Part shown: piece by piece, positions 33,390 to 38,227 of the stretch
How the letters are laid out: the number at the start of each line of letters is the position of its first letter
Position numbering within the stretch: position 1 is the first letter of the stretch
Origin: Desulfosporosinus sp. BRH_c37
Lineage (GTDB): Bacteria > Bacillota > Desulfitobacteriia > Desulfitobacteriales > Desulfitobacteriaceae
NCBI GenBank assembly: GCA_001516045.1
Contig: LOEW01000044.1
Location: 1 to 38,227, forward strand
DNA: 38,227 nt
Direction of reading: 5' to 3'
Notes under the pieces: model-generated
Database searches by the model: none
Seen by the model: only the letters and a program-made list of their open reading frames with translations
Told to the model about the DNA's origin: nothing
Position numbers and translations under genes: made by a program

Positions 33390-33785
33390 ATGAATCCAAT
33401 TAATTTAAAGTATACAAAAGAACATGAGTGGGTAAGAGTTGAGGGCGATAAGGCAGTTATAGGAATAACCGACAATGAGCAACATGCCTTGGGAGAAGTC
33501 TCTCTTGTCGAGTTACCTCAAATTGGTAATAGACTGGAATTAGGTAAGCCTTTTGTCGTGGTCGAATCGGTGAAAACTGTTTCAGATATCTGTGCCCCAG
33601 TTTCAGGCACTGTTACTTCCATAAATAAAGTCTTATTGGATGCTCCTAAAACGATAAACGAGGATGCTTTTGGCAAAGGCTGGATAGTTGAAATCCAATT
33701 GGACGATCCTTCCCAACTAGATAATTTATTGGATGCGGCCCAATATGATGCTATGTTTAAATATCTGATTGAAAAGGATAACTAG
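33390..33785 (+). CDS. gcvH: Glycine cleavage system H protein
   Basis: 131-residue lipoyl carrier. The lipoylation motif is FVVVESVKTVSDICAPVSG with the modified lysine at residue 62, framed by YTKEHEWVRVEGDKAVIGITDNEQHALGEVSLVELP and NEDAFGKGWIVEIQL. In glycine cleavage it shuttles the aminomethyl group between P, T and L proteins; none of these is in the window. Stand-alone H proteins also serve lipoate relay or other lipoyl enzymes, so its partner is uncertain. The ATG follows AGGGGAGG. Element E2 ends 27 bp upstream. Confidence 0.95.
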   Translation: MNPINLKYTKEHEWVRVEGDKAVIGITDNEQHALGEVSLVELPQIGNRLELGKPFVVVESVKTVSDICAPVSGTVTSINKVLLDAPKTINEDAFGKGWIVEIQLDDPSQLDNLLDAAQYDAMFKYLIEKDN

Positions 33786-33847
33786 TTCTTTAGGCCTACC
33801 TAGCGTAAAAAGATGACTTTGTTTTTAGCAGCTTTATTGCCTATAAT

Positions 33848-33883
33848 GACAAATACCACTGCATTTTTGCAGTGGTATTTGTC
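33848..33883. terminator. Perfect 16-bp hairpin after gcvH
   Basis: GACAAATACCACTGCA pairs with TGCAGTGGTATTTGTC around TTTT. A weaker version (AAATACCACT / AGTAGTGTTTATTT) occurs at 34818-34848 in the paralogous upstream region of bamB, so it may belong to a duplicated promoter module as well as terminate gcvH. Confidence 0.7.
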
Positions 33884-33928
33884 GTTTCAAAAATTACTAA
33901 TTGCATAATAAAATTTAATAATATTATG

Positions 33929-33965
33929 AGCGTTTACCGATGAACAGTAATTTTCGACAGTTAGT
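33929..33965 (+). promoter_or_regulatory. Candidate enhancer (UAS) for sigma-54 promoter 1
   Basis: AGCGTTTACCGATGAACAG then TAATTTTCGACAGTTAG. The same block, slightly changed, occurs at 34884-34922 upstream of the second sigma-54 promoter. Conservation between two otherwise diverged AT-rich regions suggests a binding site for the same activator. The activator is not in the window. Confidence 0.55.
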
Positions 33966-33977
33966 TAGCTCTTTTTA

Positions 33978-34173
33978 GTGAACTGATTCAACTAAAGTTG
34001 AACATCGAGTCTTCGGTGGGGGACTCTACCCAATGTCATCAATTTAGTATACCAATTAATGCCAAGTGATCATTAAAGAGAGTATATAGTATAATTGGGA
34101 CTCTACCCCCACCGAAGCAGAATAAGGTGTATCACTCCCACTTGTAGAAGTGGGAGTCTTACGATTTGGATAA
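33978..34173 (+). repeat. Palindromic element E3 (IS200/IS605-like ends)
   Basis: Starts GTGAACTGATTCAACT, with ATTCAACTAAAGTTGAAC as left hairpin, then ATCGAGTCTTCGG. CTTCGGTGGGGG pairs with CCCCCACCGAAG across the middle. The right hairpin ACTCCCACTT/AAGTGGGAGT lies at 34136-34159, and the end is TCTTACGATTTGGATAA. It lies between the candidate enhancer and the sigma-54 promoter, a position where the bamB copy has no insert. Confidence 0.8.
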
Positions 34174-34197
34174 TGAGCAAAAATTTAGTTTCAATAA

Positions 34198-34214
34198 TGG
34201 CACGGCAATTGCAT
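34198..34214 (+). promoter_or_regulatory. Sigma-54 (-24/-12) promoter 1
   Basis: TGGCAC, five bases, TTGCAT: an exact -24/-12 pattern with GG and GC ten bases apart. It lies 55 bp before the HTH-only gene, followed by AAACTGGAGGGG. Such promoters need an AAA+ activator. Confidence 0.85.
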
Positions 34215-34268
34215 AAAAACTTAGTTAAACATAATTAAACTTAAACAAACTGGAGGGGTATAAATAAT

Positions 34269-34547
34269 ATGTGTGCGAAATCTTTGGAAAGACCAGCGGG
34301 GTCGTTTAACCTCCAAGAAATTAAACGTACCCCTAATGAAACTGGAGGGGTTACAGTTAACTCTTTAATGCCTTTGAAAGAGGCAGTTAATGAAGTTGAA
34401 CGACAGCTTATTGTTAAAGCATTGGAGAGATATGGGAGTACTTATAAGGCTGCGGCGGCTTTAGGAGTTAATCAATCAACGATCGTTCGAAAAATGGCCC
34501 GTTTTCGCCAAACAGACCTGAAACTATCTGATAAATTTGAGTCATGA
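34269..34547 (+). CDS. Small TyrR/Fis-type HTH protein without activator domain
   Basis: 92 residues. Residues about 34-80 (SLMPLKEAVNEVERQLIVKALERYGSTYKAAAALGVNQSTIVRKMARF) are the C-terminal DNA-binding helix-turn-helix of sigma-54 activators of the TyrR/PrdR group, where KAAAALGVNQSTIVRK is the HTH. The sensor and AAA+ ATPase domains are missing, and the 33-residue N-terminus has no known domain. It cannot activate sigma-54 by itself; it may compete for, or assist at, enhancer sites of a full-length paralogue. Its own sigma-54 promoter and the similar promoter of the downstream bam operon suggest a shared circuit. The ATG at 34269 follows ACTGGAGGGG. Confidence 0.8.
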   Translation: MCAKSLERPAGSFNLQEIKRTPNETGGVTVNSLMPLKEAVNEVERQLIVKALERYGSTYKAAAALGVNQSTIVRKMARFRQTDLKLSDKFES

Positions 34548-34883
34548 AGATACTGAAACCGAAAGTTGATGGTATCTCTTTATTAAGTTATACTTTGTTT
34601 ATAGTAAGCTAATCACTAATCACCTTAACTCAAATACGCTCCAATCTTGCGGGGGTATTTGAGTTAGACATAATAAGGTTCCTATTAAGTCAATGTTGCA
34701 TTATGCCAATGCAACATTGACTTAATAGGAACCTCTTGTTTATTAGTCTTTATTAGTATATATCAGTCTTTATTAGTCTTTATCGGTGATTATTGCAAAA
34801 TAACAAATAAATACCACTTCAATATTGCAGTAGTGTTTATTTTTTAAAAAACTACTAATTCAATAAACATTGTTTAATATATT
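34548..34883. repeat. Gap with two long perfect hairpins
   Basis: No gene. TAACTCAAATAC (34626-34637) pairs with GTATTTGAGTTA (34655-34666), a probable terminator for the HTH gene. Then a 26-bp perfect inverted repeat, 34677-34702 and 34708-34733 with loop ATGCC, starts GGTTCCTATTAAGTCAATG. Short direct repeats of TTATTAGTCTT follow at about 34737-34785. From 34810 onward the sequence parallels 33840-33970. Confidence 0.8.
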
Positions 34884-34922
34884 TAGCGTTTTACCGTTGA
34901 GCAACAATTTACGACAATTAAG
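34884..34922 (+). promoter_or_regulatory. Candidate enhancer (UAS) for sigma-54 promoter 2
   Basis: AGCGTTTTACCGTTGAGCA then ACAATTTACGACAATTAAG, matching the block at 33929-33965. It lies about 50 bp from the -24 element. Confidence 0.55.
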
Positions 34923-34970
34923 CATGTCAATTTAACATATGGGCAAAGATGAGGTCTAAAACCTTGTCTA

Positions 34971-34987
34971 TGGCATTGAAATTGCAT
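34971..34987 (+). promoter_or_regulatory. Sigma-54 (-24/-12) promoter 2, bam operon
   Basis: TGGCAT, five bases, TTGCAT. The spacing equals that of promoter 1. The start of bamB is 122 bp downstream. AAACTGGAGGG at 35018-35028 mirrors the sequence before the HTH gene, although here it is not next to a start codon. Confidence 0.8.
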
Positions 34988-35108
34988 AGAAATTATACAA
35001 TATATTTAATTCTAAAGAAACTGGAGGGATAGAGAGGATAATAAGAAGCTAATTTTTTTTAGTTGAAGAATGATTATAGTAAAAAACATACCAAAGAGGG
35101 GATGAAAA

Positions 35109-37079
35109 ATGAGGTACGCAGAGACAGGATATAACTTAGAAATTGATTTAGCGACCGGAAATATTGAGAGGGTGGAAACTGACCCGAAATTAACCGAACT
35201 TCATCTTGGAGGTCTAGGTTACAACGTCAAGTTATTCTGGGATAGGGTTCCCCCTGAAACTAAACCATATGATCCTGAGAATCTACTGATATTTAGCGCT
35301 GGTCTTTTATGCGGCACACCTGCATTTAGCTTTAATCGTACTTGTGTCACGACACTTTCTCCTCAGTCAGATTTACTGGCCTATCCGATGATGGGAGGCT
35401 TTTGGGCGGCGGAACTAAAGTATGCTGGTTATGACAGAGTTATTTTTCGCAACAAGTCCCCCAAGCTGGTTTATATATGGATTCACAACGACAGAGTAGA
35501 AATACGTGATGCCTCTCATTTGAAGGGCAAAGGTGCTGTGGATACACGAGAAATCTTAAAAAAAGAAGTGAATGAACCGAACGCTGCAGTGGCCGCGATT
35601 GGCCTAGCTGGTGAAAATCGGGTCATCACGGCTTCCATTGAGCAGGGCAGATCAAGTGCCAGCCGACTCGGTGGCGGTGCCGTTATGGGAGACAAAAATA
35701 TCAAGGCCATAATTGTTCGTGGAACGAAGGATCTCTATCTTGCCCGTGGAGCTGAATTTATAGAGCAAGTGAATAAAATTGGGGAATATATAAAATTCCG
35801 CAATGCCAATCCCCTTAAAGGAGTAATGACCATTTTATCCGGGATTGGGTCGCCGGCAGAGATGGTACACACTGATGAGAAGTGGCACACCGAGAATTTT
35901 ATGTGGGGAAATGCCCGCACACGGAGAAGAGGCTTCTGGACTGATGAGATTAGTAAGTCATGGGCGTCTACTCAATTAGCGGCGATCAAACGCTTAATAA
36001 GTTGCTTTAACTGTCCGCAACATTGTGGAGCATTAATTGGCCACAAGGATGTCCCAAGATATAAGATGAAATGCTTCACAAAACTGACTTATTCGTTGGC
36101 AGCCTATGTAGATGACTTGGATTTTAACTTTAGAATTGCGCAGCGTGCTACGCAGTATGGCGTGGACGGATTCTCAACCCCGCAAATATTGGCTTTCGGT
36201 GTTGAACTTTATGAAGCCGGCATTTTGACTGACAAGGATTTTGAAGGATGTCCGACTGATAAAGAGGGAAGATTTTTCTGGTTACTGGACAGAGTAGCCC
36301 ATCGGGAGGGAATCGGAGATATTCTGGCTGATGGCATTTATTATGCGGCTCGCAAGATTGGCAATGGCGCAGAGGCCTATGATCACAATACCATTAAGAA
36401 ACATGAACAGCTCCCTCTCAAGCTAGGAACGATGGATCCCATTTATTACCTTATGTATTCTACCAACGAGAAGATCAGTATTACTCAGATTGAAGGAAAT
36501 TGGCCCCAAGGGGCTTTCCCAACGATGGAGCAGAGAGAAGATTTTGTTAAGGATTGGCCCCAGCTTCCAGAGGAACATTTTAAGCAATATTTGCTGAACT
36601 GGGAACCACGGGGAGAAATGGGTATACCATATTACCCGACTCCTGATATAGCCAGTGAACTTGTGGATTGGATGGAGATGATTCACAACATTGATGATGC
36701 TCTTGGCTTATGTTGTGGTATGGGATCATTTTGCCTGAAGCCTCCGTACCATGTACACAATTATCATCTTTTAGTCGCTGCAGCGACCGGGTTGGATATA
36801 GATCGAGAAGGACTAAAGAAAATCGTCAATAGGAGTCGGAATTTACACAGAGCATTTAATGTAGTAAGAGGCCTGAGGAGAACTGATGAAAAGCCGCCTG
36901 AAGACCACTGGAAAAGAAGATTCCCTGAGCTCGAAGAACAACTCTTAAGTACGTATTACAAATATAAGGGTTGGAACATGGACGGTATTCCTACTAAAGA
37001 AAGATTACTGGAATTAGATTTAGGTTATGTCGCAGAAGACTTAGAAAGGAGAGGGATATTAAAAGATGGCCAAGATTAA
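35109..37079 (+). CDS. BamB-like tungsten oxidoreductase (AOR family)
   Basis: 656 residues of the aldehyde:ferredoxin oxidoreductase family and very close in pattern to BamB, the active-site subunit of class II benzoyl-CoA reductase. It starts MRYAETGYNLEIDLATGNIERVETD and has GGLGYNVKLFWDRVPPE, IFSAGLLCGTPA, GGFWAAELKYAGYD, IGLAGENRV, EQGRSSASRLGGGAVMGDKN (pterin-binding loops). Cluster cysteines are C299, C302 and C306 (CFNCPQHC) with C535/C536. C322 in KCFTKLTY matches the tungsten-ligand cysteine that I recall for Geobacter BamB, and E251 and H260 match its catalytic residues. It likely reduces an aromatic acyl-CoA or similar, but the substrate is not proven, since no other bam or benzoate genes are visible. 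The ATG follows AGAGGGG. The gene is under the sigma-54 promoter and overlaps bamC by 14 bp. Confidence 0.88.
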   Translation: MRYAETGYNLEIDLATGNIERVETDPKLTELHLGGLGYNVKLFWDRVPPETKPYDPENLLIFSAGLLCGTPAFSFNRTCVTTLSPQSDLLAYPMMGGFWAAELKYAGYDRVIFRNKSPKLVYIWIHNDRVEIRDASHLKGKGAVDTREILKKEVNEPNAAVAAIGLAGENRVITASIEQGRSSASRLGGGAVMGDKNIKAIIVRGTKDLYLARGAEFIEQVNKIGEYIKFRNANPLKGVMTILSGIGSPAEMVHTDEKWHTENFMWGNARTRRRGFWTDEISKSWASTQLAAIKRLISCFNCPQHCGALIGHKDVPRYKMKCFTKLTYSLAAYVDDLDFNFRIAQRATQYGVDGFSTPQILAFGVELYEAGILTDKDFEGCPTDKEGRFFWLLDRVAHREGIGDILADGIYYAARKIGNGAEAYDHNTIKKHEQLPLKLGTMDPIYYLMYSTNEKISITQIEGNWPQGAFPTMEQREDFVKDWPQLPEEHFKQYLLNWEPRGEMGIPYYPTPDIASELVDWMEMIHNIDDALGLCCGMGSFCLKPPYHVHNYHLLVAAATGLDIDREGLKKIVNRSRNLHRAFNVVRGLRRTDEKPPEDHWKRRFPELEEQLLSTYYKYKGWNMDGIPTKERLLELDLGYVAEDLERRGILKDGQD

Positions 37080-37608
37080 GAAGATGATCAAGTCAATCAA
37101 AGTTGATGCAGATAAGTGCAATGGCTGCCGGTCTTGTGAGATAATTTGCTCCTCCTATCACGCTACACCAAAATACAACAGCGTTAATCCGGCAAGGTCT
37201 CGTATTCAGGTGATTCGTGACCAAATGAGAAACATTTGGGTCCCGGTATTCGCTGGTGAGTATACTCCATCCGAATGTATGGGCAGAGAATCATATATAA
37301 TTGACGGCAAGGAATACTCAGAGTGCACCTTCTGTAGGGCTTCCTGCCCGGCCAGGGACAGATTCAAAGAGCCCGATTCCGGTCTTCCGCTAAGATGCGA
37401 TATGTGTGAAGACCAGGGGCCAGGAGAAAAGCCACTTTGTGTTCAGTGGTGCTATAATGATGTTTTGATTTACGAAGAAAGGGAAGAGGAAGTTGAAGAA
37501 GATGAAGCCAAGCTAGGAAATATGGAGACAAGCTTGGAATCATTAGTAGACAAATTTGGCTTACAGAAGCTAGTGGATACAGTGGTCCGAATGTCTCAGA
37601 AGGACTAA
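37066..37608 (+). CDS. BamC-like iron-sulfur electron-transfer subunit
   Basis: 180 residues, ferredoxin-like. The first cluster motif is CNGCRSCEIIC at about residue 19, continued by further cysteine sets CTFCRASC and CDMCEDQ..CVQWC, enough for about three [4Fe-4S] clusters as in the BamC/HdrA-associated small subunits. The N-terminal MIKSIKVDADKCNGC and the segment SSYHATPKYNSVNPARSRIQV are family-like. The C-terminal 40 residues are acidic and helical. It should pass electrons to the BamB-like subunit. Start codon lies within the end of bamB after GGAGAGGG. Confidence 0.88.
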   Translation: MAKIKKMIKSIKVDADKCNGCRSCEIICSSYHATPKYNSVNPARSRIQVIRDQMRNIWVPVFAGEYTPSECMGRESYIIDGKEYSECTFCRASCPARDRFKEPDSGLPLRCDMCEDQGPGEKPLCVQWCYNDVLIYEEREEEVEEDEAKLGNMETSLESLVDKFGLQKLVDTVVRMSQKD

Positions 37609-37640
37609 AACTTTAATGGGAAAGGAGAGGATTAAAGATT

Positions 37641-38227
37641 GTGGAGACTGTAGCCCCCTTCAAAGAGGCATTTGATGAAATAAAAGAGAACGGTGCAGTG
37701 CCCCTAAAATACTGCTATCAATGCGGAAAATGTGACACTGTCTGTCCCTGGAATAGGGTTAGAACTTTTAGTATGCGTAAGTTAATCCGAGAGGCAACCT
37801 TCGGTTTGACTGAGATAGAAAATGAAGAGATCTGGCGTTGTACTACCTGTGGAAAGTGCCAACAGCAATGCCCCCGGGACGTAAAGCAGATAGTAAATAT
37901 GATAGCCTTACGCAGGTTTGCCACGGGATATGGTGTTTTTCCGGAAGCTATTAAGCCTGTCCGCGCCGCAAGCTCAGGCCTTGCTTCAGATGGTAACCCC
38001 TTCGGTGAAGAAAGAAGCAAGAGAGCAGACTGGGCAAAGGGACTCTCTGTAAAACCATTCACTGAAGGGATGGAAGTCTTATATTTTCCTGGCTGCTACC
38101 TCAGCTATGACGCAAGATTAAAGAAAGTAGCTGTTGCCACAGTCAATATCCTCAATAAAGCTGGGGTAGATTTCGGGATACTGGGTACCAAAGAGAATTG
38201 CTGTGGAGAAAGCATCCGTAAGACAGG
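37641..38227 (+). CDS. BamD-like (HdrD/GlpC-type) iron-sulfur protein, 5' part
   Basis: The first 195 residues of a protein cut by the window end. Two [4Fe-4S] motifs, CYQCGKCDTVCPW and CTTCGKCQQQCPR, are followed by a linker and the start of a CCG domain (YFPGCYLSYDARLKKVAVATVNILNKAGVDFGILGTKENCCGES), the heterodisulfide-reductase type cysteine-rich domain. This is the layout of BamD. The GTG at 37641 is preceded by AAAGGAGAGG and lies 32 bp after bamC. Bases are in frame to 38227. Downstream genes (bamE-I or others) would decide whether this is a true benzoyl-CoA reductase complex. Confidence 0.88.
   Translation, partial: METVAPFKEAFDEIKENGAVPLKYCYQCGKCDTVCPWNRVRTFSMRKLIREATFGLTEIENEEIWRCTTCGKCQQQCPRDVKQIVNMIALRRFATGYGVFPEAIKPVRAASSGLASDGNPFGEERSKRADWAKGLSVKPFTEGMEVLYFPGCYLSYDARLKKVAVATVNILNKAGVDFGILGTKENCCGESIRKT

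Noticed and set aside
1..38227. tRNA or rRNA genes
   Set aside because: I saw no GTTCRANNC-type T-arm with matching acceptor ends or rRNA signature on either strand, but a tRNAscan run would be decisive.

Overview
The window looks like the chromosome of an anaerobic, low-to-mid GC, spore-former-type Firmicute close to the Desulfosporosinus/Desulfitobacterium group (inference). Grounds: strong AGGAGG-type ribosome sites, a short HisG with a separate HisZ, a TrpR-like YerC regulator beside hisZ, an orphan multi-PAS histidine kinase, a type I-C CRISPR locus, sigma-54 promoters, and a tungsten AOR-family BamBCD-like operon.

Region 1 (1-8467) is defence. It holds the 3' end of cas1, cas2, a leader, and a type I-C CRISPR array that I counted by hand at 98 complete 32-nt repeats plus one truncated terminal repeat. 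Several spacers are exact or near duplicates. About 150 bp beyond the array end lies an AbiF-type (Abi_2, HEPN) gene with its own promoter and a short hairpin RNA directly upstream, resembling the abiF RNA/HEPN toxin-antitoxin arrangement. A WYL-domain regulator follows.

Region 2 (9760-12944) contains a dispersed structured repeat (copies A and C here, copy B at 16.6-16.9 kb) whose two stacked stems covary between copies. It also has a DUF421 gene split by one in-frame amber codon, a YhaM-like HD exoribonuclease and a NimA-like flavoprotein.

Region 3 (12945-25132) begins with a PAS histidine kinase and continues with a histidine biosynthesis cluster: yerC-hisZ, [repeat B], pfkA, an HsdM N-terminal fragment, hisG, [small palindromic element], hisD-hisB-hisH-hisA-hisF, [repeat-rich 0.6 kb], hisIE. 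hisC and the histidinol-phosphatase gene are absent. The yerC and hisG promoters carry similar 16-bp palindromes that could be operators for YerC itself. Repeats sit exactly at the 3' ends of hisZ, hisG and hisF and overlap or supply their stop codons.

Region 4 (25133-32552) is a mixed accessory segment: a GT-A type glycosyltransferase, small unknown genes including a DUF1836-like pair, a decayed fragment of hisE, a NUDIX hydrolase, an exported protein, a class I methyltransferase and an aminotransferase.

Region 5 (32553-38227) has repeat-rich DNA, a stand-alone gcvH, then two paralogous upstream regions, each with a hairpin, a candidate enhancer and a -24/-12 sigma-54 promoter. The first drives a 92-residue TyrR/Fis-type HTH-only protein. 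The second drives bamB-bamC-bamD, the last cut by the window end. A palindromic IS200/IS605-like element lies between enhancer and promoter in the first copy.
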